From: Gracilaria gracilis
Taxonomy: Eukaryota; Rhodophyta; Florideophyceae; Gracilariales; Gracilariaceae
NCBI GenBank assembly: GCA_030374805.1
Contig: JARGSG010000193.1
Coordinates: 310,001-374,000, forward strand
DNA length: 64,000 bases
Direction of reading: 5' to 3'
A program made the translations under genes and the position numbers. This document shows positions 33,994 through 44,147 of the stretch, in pieces. Below the pieces are notes generated by a model that ran no database searches, was not told the origin of the DNA, and saw nothing but the letters and a program-made list of their open reading frames with translations. Within the stretch, counting starts at the first letter, position 1, and each line of letters starts with the position of its first letter.

Positions 33994-35429
33994 GAACCAG
34001 TGATTGCGTGAAAATAAAGTTTACATATTTGGGTGAAATAAAACCCCCTGTACATGAAGGAAACGAATAATCTCCTAAGGGGGGGTGAAGTTTCAATTTG
34101 AGAGAATTATGGTTCATCACACGCCAACGGTATTCCGCTATGTCTACCTCGCATCATTCTCCATATTCTAGGATCCGACCTACAAAATGGCAGAACCTAG
34201 GCGTTTCGGCTGCATAAATGGAATTACAGATTTCGTTTCACAAATTGGCATCGATGCAATTTGTTATTTTTGAGAATAAAAAACAGATTGCACCGATGCC
34301 AATTTCACATGTCCGTATTCTGACTGACTACTGCAAAAATTACTACGAATATTTCGAATTAGTCAGTCATGGTAGTTATCATGGAAGAATTCCTTCAAAC
34401 AATGGTCCCTACTGCTAGTTTTTCGCATTTTATATACGAAAAGTATGAAAAAGTCTTCAAATTTAAAATTCAAATTCAAATTCTGAAACATATTTTGAAT
34501 TAGCAAACTGTTTTGTGAATGTTTCGAAGAACACTATCAAAGTTTAACTCTCTGGTTGCTATTATACAAATGGGTTTAGGAAATTTAACCTGTTTATTGA
34601 TGTGCTGAAGTTAATTTGAGTGTGACCGGTGACTTTCCCAGGCCTTATTTAGTCAGTCACAAATACGCCCTGTAGTTTTGTTTTTCTTTTTTTCCCGATT
34701 TGACATTGGTTACGTCAAATAAAGCTGATATTTTTGGCTGTTTTGTACGAAAACAAGAAAAGATTTTGCTTGTTTCTCAACTCACCAACATACTTCGTTT
34801 GCCACCAAGCTTTTGTTTGAAAGATATAATCAAACTTTGGAGCAATGGCTTGTCTAACCGTTAGAACGGGCTTGACTTCTGAACCGGAATACAGGATAAG
34901 TACCTTCGATATAATCTCCGTCGTGTAATAGAGAAGTAAAACGAACAAAGAAGAGATTTTTGCAAAACAGATGTCCAGTGAATCTGCGCCATCTGTTCAC
35001 AAAGTTATCACCACGGCCCGCTTGCTCCTACTATCAGGACGGCTTGGAGTTCAGAACCCGAAACTATCCTCTCTACGCAAAGTCTGTGTAAACTGCCTGG
35101 GGTCCAAGGAGACCTATTCTTCCTGTTCTGCTGGAAGGTAGATTCCCACCAGCTGGTGTTTATCCTCTTTGGATAACAAACTCGGTATCAGCCATTCCTG
35201 GTTGGATACGTTTGCAAAACCCCAAACCCACACCCATTCTCTATGTCCATTCTACGGCCTTTGGACGAGTGCCCTCTTCCTCGTACAGCACATCTTCAAC
35301 TCCTTGGATTGCAGAACTACAGAAACATAGGGTTTAGAAAAGACTTGTGTAGTTGAAAGAATGCTCGTGAAGTACACGACGTAGATTACCTGTTTGGTTC
35401 TTACACAACTATGCATCACCCTAAACTTG
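33994..35429. other. Spacer between the left membrane gene unit and its small-protein gene
   Basis: Largely homologous to 44430-45350 in the right unit, including TCTAACCGTTAGAACGG and a block near 34980-35170 that matches 44880-45060. Frames are not conserved between the two copies, so it is judged non-coding. The right end holds the promoter of the gene at 35564. Confidence 0.55.
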
Positions 35430-35440
35430 TATATATATAT
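35430..35440 (+). promoter_or_regulatory. TATA-like run before the left small-protein gene
   Basis: An 11-base TA alternation lies 124 bp upstream of the ATG at 35564. The right copy has only a weaker TTATTTATG at the equivalent place. Confidence 0.35.
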
Positions 35441-35563
35441 CGCCTACCGTCCCGGCCCTGGGTTGTTTTCATGCTCTGATTTCTTCCAACTGCTTTGCGC
35501 CGACACGAAACTTCAAACGCACTTTTTAGGATTCACGCACCAAGCTTTCACCAGTTCCAAACG

Positions 35564-36007
35564 ATGGCAACTCAAACTCTGCTTTGTGACAGCGTCGGGT
35601 ACTACGAAGACATGTTCCATCGATTTGATCCTATCCCAAAAGAATCAGTCAGTTCTATATCTGCTGCAGGGGCGAGGCTAATTACACTGAAGAAAAGGCT
35701 AAACGAATTAGAGTGGAAACGTGAGTCGTATCATGAAGACTTGGCGGAGGCTACCAAAGCTACGGCAGTAACGGCCGTTTTCACATTGGGAATTGCGGCT
35801 GTTGTTGGAGGTATAACGGCTGCGCATCTCAGTGATAGGTGCGACAATGTGAAAGCGGCGATACGTCGGGTCATAAAACAGATAAATAGCATTCGCAAAC
35901 ATTTCGGTGAGAGTGAGGAATGGCATAAGTTCGAAGAAGTGATGACAATAGACTCGGACGTGTTTTCGTACGGCATCGAACGATATGAATTGGATGGACC
36001 TCTTTGA
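35564..36007 (+). CDS. Small helix-membrane-helix protein, left copy
   Basis: 147 residues, not recognised. The ATG at 35564 aligns with 45484 of the right copy, and similarity is strongest from there on. There is an N-terminal polar part with the conserved SVGYYEDMFHRFDPIP motif (residues 9-24). A predicted helix (about 36-60, LITLKKRLNELEWKRESYHE) leads into a hydrophobic Gly/Ala/Val segment (about 66-86, TAVTAVFTLGIAAVVGGITA). Next comes an amphipathic basic helix (about 92-113, NVKAAIRRVIKQINSIRKHF) and an acidic tail ending ELDGPL. Only one membrane segment is clear. It follows the membrane-protein gene in the same order in both duplicated units, which suggests that the pair works together. 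Most differences between copies are conservative and both frames are intact, so it is probably under selection. Confidence 0.75.
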   Translation: MATQTLLCDSVGYYEDMFHRFDPIPKESVSSISAAGARLITLKKRLNELEWKRESYHEDLAEATKATAVTAVFTLGIAAVVGGITAAHLSDRCDNVKAAIRRVIKQINSIRKHFGESEEWHKFEEVMTIDSDVFSYGIERYELDGPL

Positions 36008-36327
36008 GACAAGTATTGCATCTCTTGAATACGTGACTGATATGAAGCAACGAGTTGACTTATCAACGATAGTCGGCGGCCATTGATTCGAATGTAGTTG
36101 TACTGTGAAAACGAATTCAACACACACTGTGTGTGTTGTTTCGTAATACTGGAAGGAAAATCGTTCGGAAAACGAAGTACAAGGGTAGAGGTTGAAAGAT
36201 ACGTGAATCGACATTGCTGAGTAGGCCCATATATCGTTCTGCTTTGCAAGGCTCATCGGCAAGCCCTCCTCTCTGATAACTTATGCATTTCATGCTCTCA
36301 AGGGCCTCGTGTAAACTTACTCTTTGC
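36008..36327. other. 3' flank of the left small-protein gene
   Basis: About 320 bp homologous to 45928-46245 in the right copy. It contains an inverted CACACACTGTGTGTG near 36120 in the left copy only. No gene was seen. Confidence 0.6.
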
Positions 36328-36332
36328 CTTTC

Positions 36333-36576
36333 TGTGACAAAGTAGTATGTACTACAAGCTGCTGTCTTCTTTAGTCATGACCTCTGTAGCGGCGCGTGAC
36401 CTTCAAGCTAGGTTCGGTCACAGTTGCTCTCTGTTTCAACTGCAAGCCTGCTTTGAGGCGCAGTATAAATAAAGAGGTACGACCTGGACTGCTCCTCTTG
36501 CGTGGAGAGCAGCCAGCCACGACCCAACATCTCATCATCTTCCCGTATCATACAGTGCACTCGCCTCTGTATAACA
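36333..36576 (+). repeat. 5' LTR of gypsy-2
   Basis: 244 bp, TGTGACAA to ATAACA. It contains TATAAATAAAG near 36463 as a likely promoter. It is preceded by CTTTC. Confidence 0.95.
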
Positions 36577-36678
36577 TTTGGTAGCATCGCCTTTCGTTCC
36601 TCACCGCTGGAACGCATCACAACATCTTTCCTTTCACTGCTGCGTGTCCCAAGATGCCGCTAGCCTGCCAGTCGAAAC

Positions 36679-37881
36679 TTGGCCGCCGCGTTCCCACACC
36701 CACGCCCGCCGTCCCAAGCAGCTTCGTCCCGTCGTTCGGCGTCTCTCCCGCCAGAACCACCACAGGTTTCAGCCGTCCCTGCCGAGGCACCGCCAGCAAC
36801 CCAGTCGCTCTCTCACATGAGTCCAGCAGCTCTCCCCTTGGCGCAGATCAGCCACTCGAATTCAGAAGCTCCTGTCCGCGCCAATACAGGTAACACTGCT
36901 GCAATCAACGTTGCTTCTAACCACACGAAATCTCCTCCTCCCCCTGCCGCTCTTTTGTCAATGATTCAGGAACAGCAAAACACCATGGCCTTGGTAGTTT
37001 CTCAATTGCAAGCTCTCCAGAACCACATCGAAACTCCGCAAAGTGTTCCATCACCACAGTCTCTTACTCCAAGAGCTGGTCCGCCGGTCACAGCGTCGCA
37101 TCCAACAAATCCTTCTACACCATCCCTCCTGCAGGTTCTGAAATCCTCTAACTTTTCGACCTACCACGGCCGTGACAGCGAGCGTACATCGATCAAAGTG
37201 CGTTCTTTTGTCTCCAACGTGCGCAAAGTAACCATCCTCTGTCCTTTAATCACAGCAGCACAAGAAGTACACATTGCGTCATGCCTGCTACGTGATAACG
37301 CGGACCATTGGTTCTCCCGCACGACGCGAGAAGGAGAGAACTTTCATACCCTCGAACAACTCCAGACTGCAATGATGTCCGAATTCGTCCCTGCAAACGA
37401 GACTGCACTTGCGCGTGTCCAGCTTATCCGTATGAAGTACAGCGATGGCTCCCTTGAGAGCCATATTACAAAGTTTCGCGAGCTCGTAGATATCTGCAAC
37501 ACTCCAGTCACGGAAGCGTTCACCTTCTTCCAACTCAGCCTCCCTGTTCTTTTCAAAAAGAAGCTCTCCGTCCGCTTCCCAGATGGTAGACCACCGAACA
37601 TGGCCGAAGTGTACAACGTTGTGCGCACAGTCCACATCTCAAAGAAATGGAATGAAGGATCCCAACCGTCGTCCACATCATCGAAATCAAAGACGTCGAA
37701 GAACAAAGACCGTTCGTCGAAATCAGGATCTGGAAAGTCTACGGAACCGTCGTTGATTGGCAAGGATCTTTCTTCAGAGTGTTGGGGACCAGCCGATGTC
37801 CGATGTCCGCAACCCACTGGAGAATCGCATCTACCGCGCTCACGATCGTTGCATGAAGTGTGGAAAAGGACCTTGGAGTGA
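36679..37881 (+). CDS. gag of gypsy-2
   Basis: A Pro/Ser-rich N-terminus (about 100 residues) is followed by a helical retrotransposon-gag core (RTSIKVRSFVSNVRKV through PDGRPPNMAEVYNVVRT) and a Ser/Lys-rich tail. A Cys-rich stretch near 37850-37905 probably serves as the nucleic-acid-binding knuckle. It forms the particle shell of the element. Called from its position before pol and from the gag-like helical core. Confidence 0.75.
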   Translation: MAAAFPHPRPPSQAASSRRSASLPPEPPQVSAVPAEAPPATQSLSHMSPAALPLAQISHSNSEAPVRANTGNTAAINVASNHTKSPPPPAALLSMIQEQQNTMALVVSQLQALQNHIETPQSVPSPQSLTPRAGPPVTASHPTNPSTPSLLQVLKSSNFSTYHGRDSERTSIKVRSFVSNVRKVTILCPLITAAQEVHIASCLLRDNADHWFSRTTREGENFHTLEQLQTAMMSEFVPANETALARVQLIRMKYSDGSLESHITKFRELVDICNTPVTEAFTFFQLSLPVLFKKKLSVRFPDGRPPNMAEVYNVVRTVHISKKWNEGSQPSSTSSKSKTSKNKDRSSKSGSGKSTEPSLIGKDLSSECWGPADVRCPQPTGESHLPRSRSLHEVWKRTLE

Positions 37882-37893
37882 TTCCTCCCATCC

Positions 37894-40800
37894 GTGTCGA
37901 CTCAACGTGGCTGGAGCCTCCGGTCACAAGAATCGCTCGAAAAACTAGTCGAGCCGCACGCCGGTGCGGCACCGCTTGGCGCTCGATCGCTCCCAAAGCT
38001 TTCTGCTATCGACGCCAACCCCGTCGGCGAGATGATGTACTCTGGCACGCTCAATGGATCTCCAGTTGCCTTTCATCTGGACCCCGGAGCTTCACATGCC
38101 TTCGTCTCGCTGAACACTGCACACTTGTGCAGACCTCTCCCTGGAACTTCCGAATACCACCTCACCGAACTTGGCAACTCAACAACTGTCCCAATTCATT
38201 TCCAGGCGACAGCTACGATCGCTCTACAGGCAGGGGAAGCCCCCGTTAAAGTCTATGTCATCGATATGAAAGACACGGATAACGGGCTTCCACTCATCAC
38301 CGTCGGGCGTCAATGGCTCCAACAGGTACGACCTCACGTCGATTGGTCATCGTACAGCCTAACCATTAAGCGCGCTAATGGTTCTCAAGCGAAAGTGCTG
38401 CCACGAAACCACTCTACCTCTTCGAAGCGAGTTGACAAACCAACGGTACCGACGATCACTTACAAGCGCATGCGCCGCCTCGTCAAGCAGCGCGGCTGTG
38501 AACTTTATGCGTTACGTCTGCGCCCTTCCACGTCCGTCGAATGCCACACCGAGCTGGCCTCTATCGTCGACGAGTTCGAGGACGTCTTCAAGGAAGAGCT
38601 ACCATACGAGCTGCCTCCGCAGCGCGGACAAGACTTTGAGATCAACCTCCGTCCGGGTGAACCCCCTCCTGTTCGACCCGTAATCAGGCTCTCTACCGCA
38701 GAGCTAGACGTACTCCGCAACACCCTAGACGGGCTCCTTCGCAAAGGACTCATTCGCCCCTCCTCCTCACCGTTTGGCGCACCTGTTTTCTTCGTCAAGA
38801 AGAAGTCCGGCGAACTACGTATGGTCTGTGACTACCGTGCGCTGAATCGAATCACCATTCCAGACGCCACGCCTCTTCCCCTCATCGATGAGGCTCTGGA
38901 CCAAGTTGCAGGAGCTACCGTTTTTTCTCAGATAGACCTCGTAGGGGCCTATCACCAGATGCGCATCAAGGAAGAAGACTGCCACAAGACCGCTATCAGG
39001 ACTCGCTATGGCTCGTTCGAGTGGCGGGTACTGTGCTTCGGTCTCTGCAACGCACCAGCAGCTTTCTCGCGCCTCATCGCTTCCGCTCTACGCCATCTCA
39101 ACGGACAATGCCTAGTGCTTTACCTCGACGACATTCTTGTCTACAGCCGCTCCATGGAAGAGCACAAAGAACATCTCCGTCAGTTATTCTCCGCTTTGCG
39201 AGAGCACAAGCTGTACGCTAGACCAAGCAAGTGCTCGTTCGGAGCGAACAAAGTGGAGTATATAGCATTCACTGTCTCAGACAAAGGAGTCTCTACGCAG
39301 GAGCGTCTTGTTTCTTCAGTACGCGACTGGCCAACGCCCAAGAATCTGAAGAACGTGCAGCAATTCGTGGGCCTCGCCAACTTCTACCGTCGCTTCGTCA
39401 AGGGATATGCCGCGATCTTACAGCCACTCACAGACCTTCTCCGCTCTCATACGTTTGAGTGGACGCCCTCGCAACAGTCTGCGTTTGATTCGATCAAGGC
39501 TGCCCTCACTTCTGCACCTGTTCTTGCGCATCCAGACCCTACAAAGCCGTTCGTTCTGGCCACCGACGCATCCAAGCATGCAGTTGGTGCAACTCTGTCA
39601 CAGGACGGACACCCTATTGCTTACCTCTCACACCGTCTTTCTCCGTCAGAGAGCAATTGGGACACCGGGGACCAAGAGCTCTTGGCCGTGATGATCGCGC
39701 TCCGCGTGTGGGGTCCGTACCTTCGTGGACGTCGTTTTCTTCTACAGACCGACCACGACCCTATCCGCTATCTTCAATCAAAGTCAAAGCTCACCGGCCG
39801 ACAATGTCGTTGGCTTGATGAGATCCAGGAACATTCATTCGAGGTTGAACACCTCCCTGGAAAGCGCAATGTGGTACCCGACGCGCTTAGCCGCCGCCCT
39901 GACCACCTTCCCATTCTCCGCTCGCTTACCATCTGTATTCCGGATCTGCATGCCCGCGTTCGAGCACTCTACACATCCGACCCCTTGGCTCGCGACATCT
40001 TGTCCGGACCTTCAACGCAAAACAACAGTTCTCCTAGGTCACGCCGAATATCCACAAACTTCTCTGTCTGCGACGGAATAATATACTGGGCAGGCACTGG
40101 TTCTCTTCGCCTGTACATCCCTGAAGGCATCCTCCGTGACGAGCTCACAGGCTATTTCCACGGTATCGGTCATGTCGGCGCAGACAAGACATACTTCAAC
40201 GCAGCTCGAAGTGTTTATTGGCCACAAAAGTACCGCTACATTTTGCGCTTTGTACGTCAGTGCCGCAGTTGCCAGTCGAACAAGCCAGTCTGCAAACCAC
40301 CGCAAGGACTTCTGCAACCGTTATCAATCCCCAATCGCTGCTGGGAGATCGTCACCTTCGATTTTCTCACCGAACTTCCCACCACTTGCAATGGGTACGA
40401 TGCCATCCTAGTAATTGTGGACAAACTCTCCAAACAGTCCATATTTGTCCCGACGAAGAAGACTGCCAGCGCTCAAGACACCGCATTTCTCTTCGAATAT
40501 CACCTCTTCGCCAGACACGGAGTTCCCCACACCTTGGTATCGGACAGAGACCCCAAGGTAGCATCAAGGTTTTGGAAAACTCTCACTCAACTTCTGAATG
40601 TACGAAGCAATACATCGACGGCCGACCATCCCCAAACGGACGGCCAATCCGAGAACCTAATCCGCACTCTATCTGCTATGCTTCGCTCGTTAATACAGGC
40701 CGCACCTTCGGATTGGGACACCATGCTCCCTACTCTCGAGTTTGAATATAACACCTCGCGTCACAGCAGCACTCGGCTTTCCCCCTTTGAAGTCGCTCTT

Positions 40801-41445
40801 GGCTACAATCCACACACACCAGTTACTCGTACCCTTGGACAATGTTCCGATCGTTCTCAGTCAGCTGACGACTACGTTAGCAGACGACAGGCGATGGTCA
40901 CTCTGACGCGCGAACACCTGGCAAAGGCCAGCTTCAATCAGAAGTTTTATGCTGACCGCAGTCGCGGCGATGTATCCTTTGAACCAGGAATGCTTGTCCT
41001 TCTCCGCGCTGATAATCTCTCACTTACACGCCGCTCGTCGCTTCCGAAGAAGTGGCAGCCTCGTTTTATCGGCCTTTTTCGTATACAAGAACGTTTTGGG
41101 CCAGTAACCTATCGTATCGAGTTACCATGTACCATGCGACGCGCGCATAACGTCTTCCATGTCGCGAAGCTCCGCTTGTTTCACGATGATAACAAGAGCC
41201 CGTTAGATATCGTGATCGACAACGACGGTGCAATCGAACAGGAAGTCGAAGAGATTATTGCGCGCAAACGATTTAATCGACGTGTCTTTTACTTAGTTCG
41301 CTTCGTTGGCGAATCGTCCGAGGACGCAGCCTGGCTACCGCGTACAGCTCTCCGCAATTGCGCCGAATCTCTCAAGAACTTTTTGGCTACTCAGGCTTCG
41401 ACGAGGACGTCTTTAGCCAAAGACCGGGCGAATGTGACAAAGTAG
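37894..41445 (+). CDS. pol of gypsy-2 (protease, RT, RNase H, integrase, chromodomain)
   Basis: A polyprotein of about 1180 residues. Retropepsin motif DPGASHAF is near residue 64. RT runs about residues 250-480 with VFSQIDLVGAYHQM, FGLCNAPAAF and the YLDD active site. RNase H begins at VLATDASKHAVGA (about 553). The integrase zinc finger with CRSCQSNK (about 790) and the DDE core follow (DFLTELPTTCNGYDA, then HPQTDGQSENL). A C-terminal chromodomain-like segment (VEEIIARKRFNRRVFYLVRF) may guide insertion to chromatin. The domain order identifies Ty3/gypsy. Confidence 0.93.
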   Translation: MSTQRGWSLRSQESLEKLVEPHAGAAPLGARSLPKLSAIDANPVGEMMYSGTLNGSPVAFHLDPGASHAFVSLNTAHLCRPLPGTSEYHLTELGNSTTVPIHFQATATIALQAGEAPVKVYVIDMKDTDNGLPLITVGRQWLQQVRPHVDWSSYSLTIKRANGSQAKVLPRNHSTSSKRVDKPTVPTITYKRMRRLVKQRGCELYALRLRPSTSVECHTELASIVDEFEDVFKEELPYELPPQRGQDFEINLRPGEPPPVRPVIRLSTAELDVLRNTLDGLLRKGLIRPSSSPFGAPVFFVKKKSGELRMVCDYRALNRITIPDATPLPLIDEALDQVAGATVFSQIDLVGAYHQMRIKEEDCHKTAIRTRYGSFEWRVLCFGLCNAPAAFSRLIASALRHLNGQCLVLYLDDILVYSRSMEEHKEHLRQLFSALREHKLYARPSKCSFGANKVEYIAFTVSDKGVSTQERLVSSVRDWPTPKNLKNVQQFVGLANFYRRFVKGYAAILQPLTDLLRSHTFEWTPSQQSAFDSIKAALTSAPVLAHPDPTKPFVLATDASKHAVGATLSQDGHPIAYLSHRLSPSESNWDTGDQELLAVMIALRVWGPYLRGRRFLLQTDHDPIRYLQSKSKLTGRQCRWLDEIQEHSFEVEHLPGKRNVVPDALSRRPDHLPILRSLTICIPDLHARVRALYTSDPLARDILSGPSTQNNSSPRSRRISTNFSVCDGIIYWAGTGSLRLYIPEGILRDELTGYFHGIGHVGADKTYFNAARSVYWPQKYRYILRFVRQCRSCQSNKPVCKPPQGLLQPLSIPNRCWEIVTFDFLTELPTTCNGYDAILVIVDKLSKQSIFVPTKKTASAQDTAFLFEYHLFARHGVPHTLVSDRDPKVASRFWKTLTQLLNVRSNTSTADHPQTDGQSENLIRTLSAMLRSLIQAAPSDWDTMLPTLEFEYNTSRHSSTRLSPFEVALGYNPHTPVTRTLGQCSDRSQSADDYVSRRQAMVTLTREHLAKASFNQKFYADRSRGDVSFEPGMLVLLRADNLSLTRRSSLPKKWQPRFIGLFRIQERFGPVTYRIELPCTMRRAHNVFHVAKLRLFHDDNKSPLDIVIDNDGAIEQEVEEIIARKRFNRRVFYLVRFVGESSEDAAWLPRTALRNCAESLKNFLATQASTRTSLAKDRANVTK

Positions 41446-41676
41446 TATGTACTACAAGCTGCTGTCTTCTTTAGTCATGACCTCTGTAGCGGCGCGTGAC
41501 CTTCAAGCTAGGTTCGGTCACAGTTGCTCTCTGTTTCAACTGCAAGCCTGCTTTGAGGCGCAGTATAAATAAAGAGGTACGACCTGGACTGCTCCTCTTG
41601 CGTGGAGAGCAGCCAGCCACGACCCAACATCTCATCATCTTCCCGTATCATACAGTGCACTCGCCTCTGTATTACA
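41433..41676 (+). repeat. 3' LTR of gypsy-2
   Basis: Identical to the 5' LTR except for about one base near its end. Followed by CTTTC and then by the rest of the left unit. Confidence 0.95.
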
Positions 41677-41681
41677 CTTTC

Positions 41682-42446
41682 TGTGTGGAGAAGACCCTGA
41701 GCCAGGACTCTTGAGCAAGGAGTTTACTTGGTGCAAAGCAGCCAGACGAAAGCGAGGGTCGCCTAGCCACTAGAGCGAGACATTTGCGTCCGAGCTTCGT
41801 GGGAGCTGCAGTAGCCCTGGTAGCCTTGCGAAAAGAATTCGAGATTACTGGTCCGTGACGCTTCTCAAGGGCGTTGTACGAGTCGACCAAAAGAAAGGTA
41901 AACCATAGGATTGCATGCCGTCTCGGCAACAGTCAGGCAGTGCGGAGAAAGATTCCACTCGCACTTTCCCAGCGCTCATGCAATCCACTCGAAACGGGCC
42001 CCCCTTCCCTGCGTCATTTGCCCGTAAGCTTCGCCTCCAAGCCCCTCGATACACCATCTCTCTGTGTAAATATAATTTGCCGGAATTGCTGCCTGTCGTC
42101 TTATTCTAAGATGGACAAAAGGCGAGCCGTACAAGATTGTGCTACTTGGAGATGGTCGTAGCAACTTCGATTTTGATCTCCCTCTGTTCGATCCGATTTC
42201 AAGCTTGACAGGCGCCATGCATAAAGCTACAAAGGGAAAACGCAACACAGCGACAACCTAATTTTCCATTACGTAGACGTGTTGCTATTGGTTGGGTTTT
42301 TGGGTGTGTGCCAATTGTTAGATGGCACGTTGCTGCCGCATTGTGATTCGCTAAAGTTGCACTCTCGCCTCTAGATATCTTTCATACAATCGGCTCGAGC
42401 CCCACCTTCATACTTCGTCTCCAAGCCCCCGACACACTTTCTACTC
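41682..42446. other. Junction of the two duplicated units
   Basis: 41682-41850 is the tail of the left unit, matching 46250-46370. From about 41930 the leader of the right unit begins. Within it the leader segment itself seems doubled: 41970-42075 and 42378-42460 are similar to each other and to 28915-28995 of the left unit. No gene was seen. Confidence 0.55.
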
Positions 42447-44147
42447 ATGCAAATACAAGTTCCCTCCCGCCCCATGCCGTATCCCTCCGCTCCCACACAT
42501 TCATCCCACAACCATCGCCACAGCGCTTCACCAAAACCCACTAGCGCCAAGTTCATGTCGCCAGCAGCGTCCACGCAGCCCACTCCGGCCACGGAATCGC
42601 GCGCAAATCGCTCATCTTCGTCTCCCCTCTCTTCACCCTCAGGCTGCTCCCCAAGCGCTAAGCTGCACTCTCCCCCGCCTCCCGCCAGTGCGCCATCTAC
42701 GTCGGGCGTTGGTAATATGGCTCCTCACGTTCCGCCACTCTTTGTCACGCCTTGCAGCGCTATTGCCTCGTTCTCCGACGCTCTCGTTCTCATGTGCAGC
42801 GGCTCTGCGTCCTCGCTTGGAACAGAAGCGCAGTGCTGCAAAAACCCTTCGTTCTCTCATCAAGACTTTCAGCGTTTAGCGGATACAATTCGCGCTGTCG
42901 TAGCTGAGTACGTTCACTCGGTTCAAGGGCAGTCGAGCACAACGCCGCCGTGGTTCTCAACGGTTGGCATCATTCGTGTAGTTGTTCTGGCTCTTTCTCT
43001 CGTTCTGTCTTACATCCTCATTGACCCATTCGGCTTCCCTTTTATCTGGGTCACTCTATTTGAGCTGATGTTTGTGGACGCCATGTTTTGCTCTATTGTG
43101 GCTAAAAAGCAATGGACCGTTTGTGGAAACGGAACAGTCATATCTACTGCAGATGAAATGTTGTATGTGTTTAACAAGCCAAGGAGTCTGCTGCACAGAA
43201 TTCCAACATCTTGTGTGTCTTCCTTTCGAATCACGCTTGTGGATTGGAAATCTGAGCAGCCTCAACAACAAGCGCTCAATTCACAGCGATCTTCATATTG
43301 CGTGGAGATTGTCACCATGGAGAAGACCATTCTCCTGGGCAACTGCGCAGATCACAGCTCCACCGCTTTGTTTGTAGAAGAAGCCAACAACAGACTGCAA
43401 GCTCTGAGAGAACGTGGAATGGTTCAACCGATGAAATTTACCAACGTGTACGCTGGCGACAATCCGTACTCTGCAACCCAGCTGCCCGTGACATCCGAAC
43501 TGGTCAATGATAAGGCGATCACGTCAGAATTATTGAATATGGCCATCAAGGTCAAGCGCAAGGGGAAAGAATCGGTGCAAATAGGTTGGTATCACCCCGG
43601 TGAATCACATTACCTTCCTTCCCTGTGGAGATGGTTCCATCTTGCTTTTCTGGTGATACCAGGTTGGTTTCTAGTTAGAGACGGATTTAATTTTACAGAT
43701 GTGATGCTTGCGAGGAGGGTCATGTTTTTCTATCTTGTTACAACATTCTTTGCCGCGTGTCGCAATTCAAGAGCATGGAGAACGTTGGTGGGTACTACAC
43801 GAAGAGGATATTTGTTTGGTTTGAACGGTTTGGCATTTTTACTCTTTCGTCGACATTACGTAAGTGTGAGCGAGTTAATATCTATTGTCGTGAATCGCTC
43901 ACAAGTCGACAAGATGAGGTCGACGCTGGAAAAGTGCAAGACCTCGGCTGTGAATGGACCACGCTTAGAGTTACAGCTAAGCTTTAGATCTGGAAAGAAT
44001 ATGGTTCTGAAATCGCTCTATCCGTATCAAGCCATCATCATAGCGAAAGAGATATTCGGTTTGATCTCTAGTGAAGCAGTGGAGTCAGCGCATATGGGTG
44101 GGCAGATTGAGGATGACGATGAATTTGGCTTGCTAGAGGCGGAATAG
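42447..44147 (+). CDS. Multi-pass membrane protein of unknown family, right copy
   Basis: 566 residues, intact. The N-terminal 165 residues are Pro/Ser-rich with several cysteines. Two closely spaced membrane segments lie at about 171-192 (TVGIIRVVVLALSLVLSYIL) and 196-218. A soluble middle part (about 220-390) includes KKQWTVCGNGTVISTADEML and RITLVDW. Two or three more hydrophobic segments lie at about 396-412, 424-438 and 455-467. A C-terminal region with LYPYQAIIIAKEIFGL ends in an acidic tail. There are no catalytic motifs I recognise. An in-frame ATG at 42555 (MSPAAS) is an alternative start, and the leader similarity between copies does not decide. It is followed about 1.3 kb later by the small-protein gene, the same pair as in the left unit, where this gene is dead. 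Confidence 0.72.
   Translation: MQIQVPSRPMPYPSAPTHSSHNHRHSASPKPTSAKFMSPAASTQPTPATESRANRSSSSPLSSPSGCSPSAKLHSPPPPASAPSTSGVGNMAPHVPPLFVTPCSAIASFSDALVLMCSGSASSLGTEAQCCKNPSFSHQDFQRLADTIRAVVAEYVHSVQGQSSTTPPWFSTVGIIRVVVLALSLVLSYILIDPFGFPFIWVTLFELMFVDAMFCSIVAKKQWTVCGNGTVISTADEMLYVFNKPRSLLHRIPTSCVSSFRITLVDWKSEQPQQQALNSQRSSYCVEIVTMEKTILLGNCADHSSTALFVEEANNRLQALRERGMVQPMKFTNVYAGDNPYSATQLPVTSELVNDKAITSELLNMAIKVKRKGKESVQIGWYHPGESHYLPSLWRWFHLAFLVIPGWFLVRDGFNFTDVMLARRVMFFYLVTTFFAACRNSRAWRTLVGTTRRGYLFGLNGLAFLLFRRHYVSVSELISIVVNRSQVDKMRSTLEKCKTSAVNGPRLELQLSFRSGKNMVLKSLYPYQAIIIAKEIFGLISSEAVESAHMGGQIEDDDEFGLLEAE

Larger units (their letters stand above)
36333..41676 (+). mobile_element. Ty3/gypsy chromodomain retrotransposon (gypsy-2), nearly whole
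   Basis: A 5344-bp element with two 244-bp LTRs (TGTGACAA...TAACA/TTACA) that differ at only about one position, flanked by the target duplication CTTTC (36328-36332 and 41677-41681). TGGTAGCATCGCC (36579 on) follows the left LTR and fits a primer site for the 3' end of an initiator-Met-like tRNA. The coding part runs gag, protease, RT, RNase H, integrase, chromodomain. It looks close to whole, with at most one or two breaks or a family-typical gag-pol shift. It is the youngest insertion in the window. It landed in the tail of the left duplicated unit, and the right unit shows the empty site. Confidence 0.96.
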
